Counted from the stretch's first letter, positions 46,896-59,978 are shown. The stretch is DNA of 64,000 nt from Cryptomeria japonica (GCF_030272615.1 NC_081409.1:616452755-616516754), one strand, 5' to 3'. Program-made: numbers and translations. The notes: generated by a model from the sequence alone, not told the origin.

Positions 46896-48633
46896 ATTTT
46901 TGGATATTACTAGATTTTGTACCCCATTTTTGTAGTCGATATATTTCTTCCTCCAATTAGACATTGTATATGACATTTCAAGATCATTTGTATCTTTTGA
47001 CATTGATATTTTTGATGATATATATATATATATATATATATATGACACATGATTTGACCTCATTGTACTTGTGTTGATTGATATGAGATGATTTATATGT
47101 ATGTCTATATTGCTTATGATCATGGATTTTTTTCTTTTTATCATGCAAATGAATGATATAATGGATGAACATGATGATGCAAATGTGAATGCAAATGCCA
47201 TGTTTATTATATTTTTATTTTTCATTTTTTCTATGTAATAATATGGATGTAAATGGATATGCAATGAATTTTTGGATCTATATGATATGCTCATGTATGC
47301 AGCTAACATCTCACATAGGGATTGTAATGTCCATACACAAGTACTCAATCATGTCGATGATGATGATTTGCAATAGACCACTTAGCAAAGAAATGATGAT
47401 TGTTTCAAATTCATCTCTCATTCAAAGGACAAAGAGAACAATGCTATCATGCTGAAATCACTTGAAATGCACAAAACTTAGTATGAATGCAGCCTAAAAC
47501 TTAGTCACTGGATTTGGTATGCTTATTTATCATCATTGAGCATTTTACAACATCGGAGATAGACATAAGCACCAAGGCACAAAGAGCCAAGATAACTTGA
47601 ATGTCACGTCCTTTTGATCTAGCAAACGAACATAAGCACCAAGGCATGAAAAGATAGGATGAACTCAACGTTGATTGCATGCAAACACACCAGACAAAGT
47701 AGATTTCCTTCCTTTTCATATGCAATATTGATTATCTTATCCGCAATGACCCTTTTATTGTTCATATCCTAGGACAGATTAAGAATTCATCCAGATTGCA
47801 TAATAAATAAATTTACTCAAAACAAACAAGGAAATGATTCCAACCTCCTTATAGCATACAAATAAACAGAGTCAAGGTATGTGTGGTAATTTCACCTTGA
47901 TGTTAAGGCACTTATCACAGACACCCAACTGATGAGATGTTTCCAAATCATCAGAATCATTCCTACAAGCAGAAAACAAAGAAAATTATTATGCCCCCAG
48001 TCCTTGCTCCTCTTAGTCAAGATAGAATTTATTGAGTTACTCAGAGGGAATAATAAATGAAAACCAATTTAAAAGACAACATACAAAGAAAATTTCAATC
48101 ATATCTCAAACAATTTTAGTGATTGTTTTCATTGTTCTTGTTTTGTCTGCTTGCTTATTGGTAAAACCCTGTAGTGGTTAGGAGACAGGTAACTGACTCA
48201 GATTGGATGACCTAGTACTACCGATCGAAAGATGACTTGGTTAAACTACTTAGGACATTTAGATTGATCAGTCGATTACCCTAAGACTAGGACATTGATT
48301 AGTTTCAATCCATGAGGGTTCCAAGGTGTTACAAAAGCAACTGAAGGATATGTACAAGCTAAAGCAAAGATGCAAGAAAGCAGGAAATAAAATAGGAAAT
48401 GCCAAATTTGCGTTGATAGATGGAGCACTTCAGTACAAGAGGCGCATGTTTACTAGGTTTTCACCTTCTTAGCGAAGATTCTCTTTTTTTTACTACCAAG
48501 GTGCCTGTTTACCAGGTTTTAACCAAGGCATTTGATTTTTTTTTCATATTTTTATTTTTTTTCTTCTTCAGGACTTTTTATGATTTTTTTTTTGAGGACT
48601 TTTTAGTTGTATAGATTGCTAGAGCAGAGAATG
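46896..48633. other. G1 region between antisense frame and integrase end
   Basis: No gene. A (ta)n run at 47019-47042. The open frames at 46803-47348 (-) and 47189-47455 (+) have low-complexity composition and no motif. T-rich tract at 48530-48600. A direct repeat of a phrase like tttactaggttttcacc / tttaccaggttttaacc lies near 48450 and 48510. Confidence 0.5.
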
Positions 48634-51006
48634 CTAAGTGTAGAATCTCTTCAAGTGGATGGTGTTGATCGGTTCACAGAGCTTTTCTCCTTCTGATGTT
48701 GAGAGTTGATAAGAGCCAGACCCAAAGACTGCAGTAACAATGTAGGGACCTAGCCAGTTGGGTTCAAACTTCCCTTTTTGTTCCCGATGTTGTTGATTTT
48801 TAGGATTCTCTCTCAAAACAAGGTCACCAACCTGAAATTCTCTGTGTCAAACTTTCTTGTTATAACCTATAGATATTCTCTTTTGGTAAGCTCTTAGATG
48901 ATCAAACACCACTTGGTTGCATTTATCCAACAACTCAAGTTCTTGCAATCTAGATATTTTATGATCTTCATCAATAATAAGACCTTGCAATCAAACTCTC
49001 AAAGAAGGAATTTCAACCTCAATAGGAAAGACTGCTTCAGCCCCATACACCAAAGAAAAAGGTGTAGCCCTAGTAGGTGTTCTAATGCTTTTTCTATAAG
49101 CCCACAGTGTTGGATTGAGCTACAAATGCCAATCCTTTCTAGATTTGTTGACTGTTTTGTGCAAGATAGTCAGCAGATTTTTGTTAAGTGATTTAGCCTA
49201 TCCATTACCTTGAGGGTAGTATATAGAAGACCAATGTTGTTTTATTTTGAACTTGTCACAGAGTTCATCTATATCCATGTTTTTTAACTACCCTCCATTG
49301 TCAGTCAGAATTGAAGAGTGGATTCCATACCTGCAGATGATGTAGTTAAGAATGAACATAGCCACTTGTTTGTGGGTTGTTGTGATTAGCAAAGCCACTT
49401 CAACCCACTTCGTGAAGTACTTGGTGGCAGTTATGAAAAATTTGTTTCCATTGGATGATGCAAGATAGATTTGGTAAATGAGGTCAAATGCCCATTATTC
49501 AAAAGGCCAATGTGTGATAAAAGGTATTAGCTCTCTTGCTAGAGTATGTATGAGATTCCCATGTGGGTGGCATTTTTGATAAGTTTTAGCAAATTTAATA
49601 GCATCTTTTTCCATAGATGGCCAATAGTAACCAACCCTTAGCATTTTTCAAGCTAGAGTTAGACTGTTTGAGTGAGATCCACAAATACCTTCATGGACTT
49701 CAGATAATGCACGTTGGGATTCTTTAAGTTCTAGACACCTAAGCAAAGTACTATCTAAACCTCACCTATACAGATCATTAGTGATGATGACATATTGTGA
49801 AGCATTTTGGATCAGGTTTCTTTTCTCATTTATGAGTAAGGTTATCTAGGATAATTTGGTCATGTAAGTAAGAGTAGATATGGTTTTAGAAAGATGAGTC
49901 ATGTCCAATGATAGAGAAGACCATTTGGGAACCAGGGGAATCATAAGCAAGACAATGAATCTCTTCCACCAGGAACTCATAGAGGAACTTTGTTTCTTGT
50001 AGTTGTGGTATAGATGCCAATGTAGCCATAGCATTTGTTGCTTTGTTTGCTGATCTAAGAATCTACTAAAATGAAACAAAGACAAAGTATTTCTTAAAGT
50101 CATAAACCACTCTTTTATAGGGAATCAACTTTTCATCCCAAGTTTGATATATATCATTGATCTAGTTGATTATGAGATAGGAGTCTTCATAGATGCATAG
50201 CTCAACAACTTTCCAATCAATGGCTAACTTGATTCCATTTACCAAGGCTTCATATTCTGCACTATTATTGGTACAAGGAAAGAGGATCTTGTACACCTTT
50301 GGAATTGAGTATCTCCGAGGAGTGGATTCCAGCACCAAAACCTTGTTGAGTATACGATTCATCAAAGAACATTTTCCAAGATCGCTAAGTAAGATGCATT
50401 ATGGATTCATCTGGAAATTCTATGTTCAAATGTTGATTATCTTCATTCGGAGCATCAACAAGTTGATCTTCAATGACTTGAACTTTGATATCTTTGCATT
50501 CTATATACTCAATGTCAAATTATGTGAGTATCATAACCCATTTAGCCAATCTCCCTTTAAGTGTTGCATTTCTTAGGAGATATTTCACAGGATCAATCTT
50601 AGCCACTAGTTTAATAGAATGTGCTAGCATGTAATGTCTTAATTTCTATGATGCGAAGACTAATTCCAAACAAGCTTTCTCAATGATAGTGTAGTTCATC
50701 CCATAGGACACCAACGTCCCATTGATATAGTATAAAGATCTTTCCTTTTTGTTCTCATCTTGTTGAGTCAAAAGTGCCCCCAGTGATGTATCGGTAGCTA
50801 ATATATAAAGAATCAAAGGTTTTCCTTGAATTGGTAGCATCAAGATAGGTGAATTGGAAAGATATTCCTTGATCTGCTTCAGGTGTAATCCATAGTCTTT
50901 ATCCCAATTATATGTAACACCTTTTCATAATGCTTTTGTGAATGGCTGAGCCTTGTCTGCTAGCTGAGAAATGAAGTGTCTTATTGATTGGAGTTGCCCT
51001 TTAATA
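48634..51006 (-). pseudogene. G1 pol remnant: RT end, RNase H, second RNase H, integrase
   Basis: From 51006 on the minus strand: end of RT (QLQSIRHFISQLADKAQPFT). The first RNase H has LYILATDTSLGALLTQQDE and INGTLVSYGMNYTIIEKACL (50843-50646). A second, RVT_3-type RNase H follows, with NNSAEYEALVNGIKLAIDW (50365-50162). Then come the integrase zinc region (YWPSMEKDAIKFAKT; H2C2 pattern partly eroded) and core (WAFDLI, LTDNGG, with AKSLNKN where AExxNK is usual). The C-terminal module is FEPNWLGPYIV...INTIHLKRFYT, ending at 48634. Many stops. Two RNase H units in a row are characteristic of the Tat/Ogre group. The start is cut by the deletion that brings it against the 5' LTR. Confidence 0.87.
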
Positions 51007-51007
51007 A

Positions 51008-52117
51008 ATCATTGCATGCATGGTTAGATAGATATAATCAATGAATGTAAAAACCATAACAAATTGACCTATTGCCTCCTAAAAGATGCAAGTATAGACT
51101 TGCTCTGAGATTTGTCTAAGCAATACCAGTGACTAGACTACACCAAGATGGAGGATTTAATCTATATGAGCACAAAATTAAGCTAAATGGATGCAAGATT
51201 AAGCTAGATGGATGCAAGATTAAGCTAGATGGATGCAAGCAATCATGATTAAACTAATATACAAAAAGCTAAGGTGCAATAATCTCAAAGCACAATATCC
51301 TCAATGACTCTAGAGAAAAAACAACATAATAACAATAAATCTACAGGGTGTCTTTTTTGAGATATGAAAGGCTGAATTTATAGAGAATCCAAAGAGAGAC
51401 CAATGGACAAGATCGATTAATGATGAGCGGTTGAGATTCCTCAAGAGAAAGCACAATCTAGGTGAATTGAAATGATTGGATGCTTTCATTCAGTTTCAAG
51501 GGAGATTAAGATTGAGTTGATTTTGAGATAAATTCAATTAAAGCCCAATTTAATGCATTTGGATTATAAGTCCGAGTTTGCATTGGAGATAAAATCAATT
51601 GAAGTCATGCTTGTTTCTTTTATTTGCTCAAGATTTTTATTAGAAAAAGTCATTTTAATGCAACTGAATCCTTTTCCTCACGATTGCTTTGAGTTTAAAT
51701 TTAGAGAAATGATTTATTCAATTTAATTGATTTTCTTGTTTTTTTGAGATTTCTCGAGTTATCTCAAATTTAGAAAAAGAAATATCTCAAGTCGATTTCT
51801 TTTCTCAATTTAATTCATTTTTGCAAATTAATTCCTTATTTTGATGATTTAATGGCAAATTTATTTATTAATTAAATATGCTAGGATATTTAATTAAATG
51901 AATAGGATAAATGATTAAAATGATTTAGTTGGAATGATTGATTAATTAAATAAACATTTAATTAATTTAGAATGATTTATTTGCCATGTGACATTGATGA
52001 TTTAGGAATCAATTAATTAGGTGCACAAGATTGATTTAATTTTCTTTGGTTAGGACCTTAGTGATGTAGTCGATATTAGGGGCCCATGGTTTAGATGGCC
52101 ATTTTTAGGGTATTATA
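51008..52117 (-). repeat. G1 5' LTR (primer-side end cut)
   Basis: Matches 36443-36898 plus 42771-43447 in order. Its right edge, tataataccc on the minus strand, is the LTR start with tg changed to ta. On the left, similarity with the other LTR ends within aataaatcattgcatg, and RT coding begins at once, so the 3' end of the LTR and the primer site are gone. Confidence 0.82.
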
Positions 52118-54715
52118 GGTACAAGCAACTCGTCTTCCTTGAGAATCTGAGATTACCCAACCCCAATCCTATAGCCACCATGGCATCTATCACTTTATTT
52201 CCTTCCTTGTATGTATGTTTAATAAAAAAAGTGTGAAGCCCTAACAACAGTTTTTGGACATCACTGATAATTCCTTCAATATTCCATCCAACCATGTTGT
52301 AGCCATTGATTGTATCTATAATCAATTTGGAATATTCCTCAATTTCCAAGTTTCAGATACAAATAGAGAGGGCAATTGTTAATCCCCATAATAAATCCAT
52401 ATCCTTAGCCCGATTACTTGTACCCTCCATAATATTACTAGAGTAAGTAGCCACCAAGGTTCTTGCATTGGACCTTATCACTCCTCTAGAAGTTATCAAC
52501 TCTCATGTAGCAGCTCCATCAAAATGTAGTTTGTGCCAACCCACCATAGGGGGTGCTACCTAGTGTTATATCTCTTCAATCTTTTTCAGTCGTCAAATTT
52601 AGCATATGAAGAGGGTAGATTCTAAGTCTTTGCTATATTTTCATCAAAGGATGAGGGAGGAAATGAGGGACAAGCACACTTGTAGACTAAAATATTTTCC
52701 TAGAGGAGTTTAATGAAAATTATAAACACCTCATCCATAGATCTTTCTTCTCCCTTGAATATTCTATTATTCCTCTCCTTTTAGATGCTCCAATAGAGGT
52801 GCAATGGAATTTGTTTCCAAAATTCCACTATCAGGGGGTGGTAGGAAGGGCTTATCCATTCGAAGGCTAGGGCTTGGAGGTTATTATTCATAAACCATTA
52901 CACCTCTAAATTTTATTGAACTTTACCCCACAACTCATTAGTGAATGGGAATTGTAAAAGGATGTGAGGAATGGACTATTCCTTATGATTACATAGGATA
53001 CATCTATTTGGGAGTTAAAATCCCTTTTAAATGAGGTTTTTATGTATGAGGACCTTGTTATGCATCATTGTCCACCAAAAGAAGTTAATTTTGGGGATAA
53101 GTTGGGGGTTCCAAACTCTCTGCCAAAGATCCCCAAGGGTACCCTCCTTTAGTAGTAGATTGTAAGTTGATTTGACCAAAAAATTTCCTTGGGGTTTTTA
53201 GTCCAAACAAACATATCCTCCTCATTGAAAATTAGAATTCTGATCTATTGCAAAAGTTGTTGAAACTGGGAAACCATATGTAAAAGGTGAGGTTGAGTCT
53301 GATAGAATTGTGTTATGTCTAACCATGACTTGTGCAGTGAAATGTAGTCCATCACATGGAAACCAAATATGGCTTGAACTTTGTCTTTAATGTCCTTGTA
53401 GTTGGGGTGCATCGATAGAGGCACATCCCCCAACCATTTATCCTCCCAGAACCAAATATTTCAATAATTTTCAATTCACCACTTTAGGCTCATGGAAACT
53501 AGTCCTATGCTTTTGAGAATATTATTCCAAGTTCTTGAGCCACTTGGGAGTCTAGTAATGGAAAATTTTATATAAAAAATACTTGAATTCAAATACTTGG
53601 CACTCATAACACTACACCAATCACTCTTATGTAATGAGAGAGACCACCCCAATTTAGACAAAAGGACCTTGTTAAGGAAATTAATTTTCCTTATATGCAA
53701 ACCTCCAAATTTCTTGTGGCAACACACCATGTCCCAATTAAGTAGGGCCATTGTTTTCTTTTTCTCTGTCCCTATCCATAAAAAAACTATTTGGATTTTG
53801 TCTAATTTTTTAGCAAAAGAGACTAGGATCTTGAAAAGGGAGAGATAGTATACTGGCATGCCTTGTAGGGAGGCCACCAGGAATTACAATTTACCAACAC
53901 TACTAAGAAGCTTACCTTTCCATACCGCAACCTTCCTTTGTAGCCTTTCCAAAATTGTGTTCCAAAAAGAGGGAGCTACCTCCTTTATAGTTAGGAGTAG
54001 GCCAAAATAAATACCTGGGAGGTCCATGCTTTGATAGCCTAAAATATGTCTAATTTTGTTTTGAAGATCTTCCCTAGTGTGGAAAAAGTAGATGTTGCTC
54101 TTCTCATAGTTTATATGCTGCCCCAGCACATTTGCATATTGATTTAGGAATAATTTCCATTTTCTAGCCTCCACAATTGAAGCCACACCAAACAAAACGT
54201 TGTCATCAAAAAATTGTTGTAGAATAGAGAGAGGTAAGGTAGAGGACACCTTAACACCTTGCAGAGTTTCCCTTTCCACTATATTCAGAAAAAATCTCCC
54301 AAAATTTTCAGCTAACGTTGTAAAAAGGTATGGGGAAATAGTATCCCATTGTCTCAATCCTTTTTTAGCAGTAAAGAAACCCCTAGGGGTTCCATTTACT
54401 AATTACACATAGAATTTGACAATGGAAATGCACTCACTAATTAGGTCTATTGACTTATCTTAAAATCTCATTTTCCTAAAGACTTTGAAAAGAAAATCCC
54501 ACTAACTCTATCATAGGCCTTGGATATGACAAACTTTAGGACCATCCTCGGGTGATGACATTTGTCCATTGAGTCTATAATTTCATGGATTGAGATAGAA
54601 ACATCAATAATTTGTCTTTCGGGGACAAACCCCTTTTGAGTCATGCTTATAATTCTATCTAGCAATGATTTGATTCTATTGACTAGAATTTTAGAAAAGA
54701 TCTTATATACTGTAT
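52118..54715 (-). pseudogene. Plant LINE (L1-type) ORF2 fragment: RT, zinc-finger region, RNase H
   Basis: Minus-strand reading from about 54715: YKIFSKILVNRIKSLLD and MTQKGFVPERQIIDVSISIHE (RT finger/palm), LKFVISKAYDRV (the ISKAYDRV motif), FFDDNVLFG (the YADD-equivalent), INYEKSNIYFF, then KKFGGLHIRKINFLNKVLLSK. A zf-RVT stretch and a C-terminal RNase H (SKLIIDTINGYNMVGWNIEG, HTYKEGNKVIDAMVAIGLGL, 52349-52116) follow. Endonuclease and the first part of RT are missing, as in 5'-truncated LINEs. The RNase H frame ends in the first bases of the G1 LTR, so G1 probably inserted at the tail of the LINE. Multiple stops and shifts. Confidence 0.85.
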
Positions 54716-56789
54716 ATTGGTATAAATTTGGAATTAGGAATTCAATTAAGATAATAAACCACTAACTAACTAAATTATCCCAATACATTGAAAGAAGAGT
54801 GAACCTAATAGATCTAGTTGTGCAATCCAAATAAGGAAAGGGTTAAAATTCTTATTAGATTCACTAGTTGGTTGATAGTTATCCTCTTTCTTAGTTGAAT
54901 TTGGAAGGTAATTGTGAAATTAGGGTAGAATAGTGAATAACTGAAGTACATTGTCAAAAATAGATTGTGACAAATACCCCATAGATCCACAAACTGATAT
55001 CTAGGAAAAAGAATATGTTTAGAACCTATTCCCAGTTCAACCTAATTTTTTAGGACCAAGTAGTACAATTTCTCCCTAGTCCTCTGAATTTTGTTGTGTC
55101 AAAAGTTGAACCTATTTGTTGCTATCAACTCTGTCATAATTCTTGAGTAGAGATCTTGAACCTATTTCCTACACATAGAAAGAGAGGGAGAGATATTGGG
55201 AATAGGGTTTTTCCTTAGGTAAAACCCCGGTTTAGGAATTAACCTTGAAATTGAAATAGGAATTGAAATGGAAATTGTCACTAAATGATTTCCTTTTGAA
55301 TGAAAGGCCAGAACTAAAGTAAAAATGCTTGTAATTTAAAATATACCTTTATGAATTTGTGTTTGATCCTCATACAAGGCTCTTAGGGTTTCAAGTAGAA
55401 TGTCTCCAAAGAAGGTTGATCATGGATGTTATCTTGAATGCATACACTTGACTTCAGTTCTACTCCAATTCTTGATGAGTTCTTAAGTGCTTGTTTACTT
55501 GAGTTTGCTAGAGTACATTTTATATGACTTAGAAGATTAAGTTTCAAATGAGAGGGGTAGACCTTTTATACTTGATTGCCCAAAAATTAATTAAATTTTG
55601 AGAGTAGGCCAAGACAAGATCCAATTTCCTACTCATTTGAGATGACTATTGTGGGGACCCAAAATGGGCCCTAGTTGAGAGGACAGGGCATTGGGCATCC
55701 TGGTCCTAAGCTAGGACCAGGGCACCCAACCCCCTGGTCCTATCAAACAGGACTCGGGTTTTGAGAAAAGGTATAGAAGAAGGTGAAGAACTAGAATTGT
55801 AGGTGGTGTGAGTAGAATAAAAACACGCACCATGCATTAGAAACTGAAGCTCCAAGGTGAGGTATAAACGAAGATGATTTGTATGTAGATATAATTTATA
55901 ATGCTTCATTTATCCCCCACTTTAGTGAGAGTATGAGACTAAGCATACTCACAATAAAGTACAAAGTTTCATTGCAAAATTTCACCAAGATACAAAAGAG
56001 ATAAGATACACCAAGCTCCTAGGGACTTTAGGATCTTATTACTCTAATATCAGGATAAAAGGGACAACACGTGAAAGGGAAAGAGAGAACTTGGTTGTAT
56101 TGGCCTAGTAATAAATTCTTACTATGAGCCATGAAAAAGAAAAATACCAAATTACAAAGCAAAAGGCTTAGTTTGCAAACTTGAGTTGAGTATTGAAAAC
56201 ATGTCATGGTGTTTGCATAAAGTGTAGCATGAGCAGAGTGTATGCTCCCATGTTAAAGTGATTGCATATGCCTTATTGGGATAAATCACTTTAAGGTAGC
56301 ATGCATCCAAAAATACAATCAAATTGCTACAATGAGATGCCCCCAAGAAAGAACAAATCAAAGGTTAATGGTTACAAAACATATAGAAAAAAGTACATAA
56401 GGGATCCACTAACTTTGGGGTCAATATGCTCTTATGATATAATGTATATCAAGAATTTTTGTATTGAATTAACCTCATACACCAAAAGTAGTGGAACTAC
56501 AAACACATTGGAAGAAGATCACAAGAGCGAACAAACAAATGTCTTTTTGAGTCAACATAGAAGAGACCAAAAATATATCCCAATGCTTTGTATCATCCCC
56601 AAGTGGACAACACAAGGCACATCATATAGAAGAATGCCACAATAGATTTGGCCTCTTTATTACCTTGCACCAATAGAGTAACAAGTGTCATCCAAAGAGA
56701 ACCTAACATAACACAAAAACATATCAAGTAACACATCACTGGGGAAACACATTATGAACAAGCAAATGCATAGAAGAGAATCCACGACA
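54716..56789. other. 2 kb without recognisable gene
   Basis: AT-rich up to 55640, then a GC-richer patch (55648-55760) beginning tgtggggacccaaaatgggcc, which looks like an LTR edge although I found no partner. Open frames at 55706-55909 (-), 56301-56645 (+) and 56152-56361 (-) show no motif. The segment from about 56640 may be the decayed tail of G2. Confidence 0.45.
55699..55721. repeat. Short perfect hairpin with a third copy of the arm
   Basis: cctggtccta, a 3-base loop, then taggaccagg. The arm cctggtccta appears again near 55733. Could be a terminator-like or LTR subrepeat; function unknown. Confidence 0.6.
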
Positions 56790-58010
56790 TGAATGAAGCT
56801 ATTCAATAAAATAATCCAACTCCCAATCTTGTTGAACATCATTTAGGGATGATGGAAAAGATGCAAGAGGAACCACTTTGAGCACAATAGATGGAACTAC
56901 TATAAGTTCCAAACAAGGACCATGCTCTAATGATGAGTCACTTTGTTTGTCATTAGGATCTAGGGTTAATACTTTTGAAAAATGTCAAGATAACTCATGA
57001 TTAATTTCAATAAGTTCATACATATCATCAAAATCACTAGAATCAACATTGTTAGCATGAACAACATTATCATCATCCATATCATCATCTAGATTAAAAA
57101 AAATAGGATCTCTAACACAAAAAGAAGTTGAACCATCATTTTTTTTAAGCATTTTTAATTTAGGTGATTTGATTTGAACTTCCTCCCTTGGATGAGGTGA
57201 AGGTTAGACAAATGGGAGCAAGTCAATATTTGGTTTCTTTGGGAAGGAAATGGTTTGGGAAGCAAGATCACAAGCTTTAGCATGGCATCTTCATCGGTGT
57301 TCTCTTACACAATGATTCCTTCTTGTTTTAGTTGTGATTTGTGAAGGTTTACGATCAATGGACATAGGCTTATTTTCTTCCCTTATAGGGGAGGAATGAA
57401 AGAAACCGCAATAGGTTGAGGAAGACTAGATGCCATGTTCTTTGCTTTATAAGAAGGAGGAGGCAGGATTGAGGCATATATAGGAGGGATAGGAGGATGA
57501 GGAAGAAGACCAGGTCCATTATGAGGAGGAGGTATATCCATGGGTGTAGGGTCTCAAGGACATGATCATCTCATTTTTCCATTTCTGATAAGATAAGAAA
57601 ATTATGTCATTTTGAGGCTTAAGAGGCCTAGGTTGTTTAGGCCAAAACTAATCAAGAGTGAAATTGCCACACTTCATCGTAGGTTGGTAAAGTTTATGAT
57701 TAATTGTTATAATAGTTCCAATTTTAGGAAATTTCAAACATTTATGAATTATAGAAGGGATAACTTTCATGGAAGAGAGCCAAGTATGTCCCAAATTCAT
57801 ATCAAACTTATCCGATGTAGGAATAATAGCAAAGGTGACATCTAAGCACTTAGTACCAACCTAAATGGGAAGAGTAATAGAACCCATGGTAGGGCAAGAG
57901 AAACTATCATACACCTTAACCATAACATCATATTTATGATATGTTACTTGATGCAATTGTAAATTATAGATATTCTTCAGTGGTCACATTCACCATACAC
58001 ACTGGATCAA
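56790..58010 (-). pseudogene. G2 (second gypsy) protease-region remnant
   Basis: Minus strand around 57900-57640: TMGSITLPIQVGTKCLDVTF then IIPTSDKFDMNLGHTWLSSM and KVIPSIIHKCLKFP. This is the segment after the protease active site in gypsy/Tat elements (usual form: YNLLLGRPWIH...P.ST.HQ..KFP), with the usual leucines partly lost. Beyond it are proline- and serine-rich then acidic stretches (LDDDMDDDNVVHANNV near 57080) down to about 56790, with many stops. No RT follows; the next recognisable sequence is the LINE. Confidence 0.6.
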
Positions 58011-58289
58011 TGAGAACCCCTCATGAGAGTTTGTATTTGATATTACCATGATATACAATGGGCCATTAGGTGCACCAATAGTCTCACTATAATCAAAAGT
58101 AATGCATGTCTTTTGGAGGTGTAGGTTTATCAACAAGGTTCACAACATTATTAGATTTTAGAACAAGGTCATTAGGAGAAAAATCAAGATTCAGACTCAA
58201 CAACATTGATGGAATGAGAAGATAATGGATAAGTAAAGATTTGGAGGTTTTGACTATGAGGAGATATAGATTTATTCCCTTTTTCATTG

Positions 58290-59978
58290 GCATCGACTAT
58301 ATATAGAGTATTGTTATCAATGAATTATTTGATCTTATTTCTCATCTTGTAACACTTCTTAGTATCACAACCTAGTTGATAGTGATATTGGCTAAAAGCT
58401 TTAGGATCATGGTAAGGTAGAAATGGTTTAGAAGTGTCAATTCGCTTGATGGGAGGAAGCTATAACACATTAGAATTCATAAACCTCAATATTATACTAT
58501 GCAAAGACTCAGATTGAGGAGTTAATTCTTTTTTAAAGTATTTGGATAAAGGGGCCACACCATATGTTGTGGCTACCACTTGAGTGTTGATGTTGTCATT
58601 TATCTTGATGAAACCTTTGTTGAGTTTGAACTTCACAAAAGATTGTTGAAAATTTTCATTCTTATCAAATGGAGCAATTGAAGAGGATGATTCAAGTTGA
58701 ATCATTTGAAACTGATAATTACATGAAGCACCACACACAATTTCATAAAGGAAGTAAACTTAAAAAATAAAATATTATCTCTAATGTCCTTTTGTAAATT
58801 AGCAATGAAAATTATTTTAACATCACGGTTAGGCACTTGACAAGCGATTTGAGAATGCAAATGCTTTTATCTACCAATAAAATTAGTCACTTTTTCTTTA
58901 ACTCCTTACTTAAAATGAATCAAATCAATCAAAGTAATCTTAGGACCAATGTTATTTTGAAATTATTAAATAAAAGTATTAGCAACTTGTTGCAATGAAG
59001 TAATAGAATAAGGAGACAAAGAACAATACCATTGCAAGGCTTTATCTAAAAAGGTTCTAGTAAATAATTTAGCCATAAGTCTTTGGTCATGAGAAAAATC
59101 ACTACACAAAGTTTGAAATATATTCACATGAGTCAAGGGGTCACCTTTTTCATTATATAACTTGAATTGAGGGACTTCCATATGCTTAGGGGAAATCACA
59201 TGGACAATGTCATTAGATAGTGGGTTAACTACATCAAATGTGGTAACATTGAACTTAGATTGAGTTATGGAAGCAATTGATGTTGTAGGGATGTAATAGT
59301 TTGGGCTAATTTATTGATGGTTGCTTCAGTGGATGGATTAAAATTGGACATGTTGGATTGTGATGGAGGAGTAACATTGGTGTATGTAGGTGGAAGTTGA
59401 GAATAAGAAGGTGGAACATTGTGGTATGTTGGTATGGCAGATGGTTGTGAAACAAATGGAAGACTCATAGAAGGAAGTATGTAAGAATATCAATTGATAA
59501 TATTTCCCCCATGACTAACATGTGTAGGATTAACATTTTGTGTGGATTTATTCATGATAGAAGATGTAAATGTAGGCACACTAGGCAAGGATGTAGGCAT
59601 ATGAATGGAATGGTTAACTTGGCTAGTGGGTTGAGAGTAACCAAGGACTTCAACACAAATTTTGATTAGAATAATATTAGTGTCAACAATATGGGCAACA
59701 TCATGCAACAAACCCACACCTACCTTATCACTTTGCACTGTTCTTTTTAATCCTTTGATCAAGGGGATTGCCTCACATTTTAGGTATTGTTGACTCATCC
59801 ATTGTTGAATATTCTCAAATTCATTGCCAGTCTTCTCCAATTGGTCAATAGTAACCCTAGTTAGTGATTCATCCACATCATGAGAAGTATGAAGAGGATG
59901 GGGATAAATGATGTCATTTGCTAGGTTAGAGGAAGCACCAACATTCTCATGGAACAAGTTATCCAGTTGAGGCTCCAT
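58290..59978 (-). pseudogene. G2 gypsy gag remnant
   Basis: Starts at 59978 with MEPQLDNLFHENVGASS. A proline-rich stretch follows (59468-59265, PPSYSQLPPTYTNVTPPS). The Retrotrans_gag core reads PQFKLYNEKGDPLTHVNIFQ and ALQWYCSLSPYSITSLQQVA (59199-58966), continuing NIGPKITLIDLIHF, KVTNFIGR and IFIANLQKDIRDNI. The end module is YHYQLGCDTKKCYKMRNKIK (about 58380). This is the conserved Gag of Tat-type Ty3/gypsy elements. Stops break it at several places. Copia 3 lies just upstream (LTR edge 59993), separating the gag from its own LTR. It may be the missing 5' half of an element like G1, but the two are separated by a LINE and an LTR, so I treat it as a second element. Confidence 0.78.

Larger units (their letters stand above)
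35184..52117 (-). mobile_element. Tat-like Ty3/gypsy element G1 (internally deleted, carrying nested insertions)
   Basis: In minus orientation: 5' LTR 52117-51008, then directly the tail of RT, RNase H, second RNase H and integrase (51006-48634), a plus-strand (antisense) plant-mobile-domain pseudogene (about 46.9-45.1 kb), purine tract, and a 3' LTR starting at 43447. The two LTRs match over more than 1 kb. Gag, protease, most of RT and the primer site are missing next to the 5' LTR, so a deletion has joined LTR to RT. Dual RNase H plus an antisense frame between integrase and the 3' LTR fits the Tat/Ogre group. The left end is uncertain; 35184 is the furthest left point with matching sequence. 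Confidence 0.8.
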
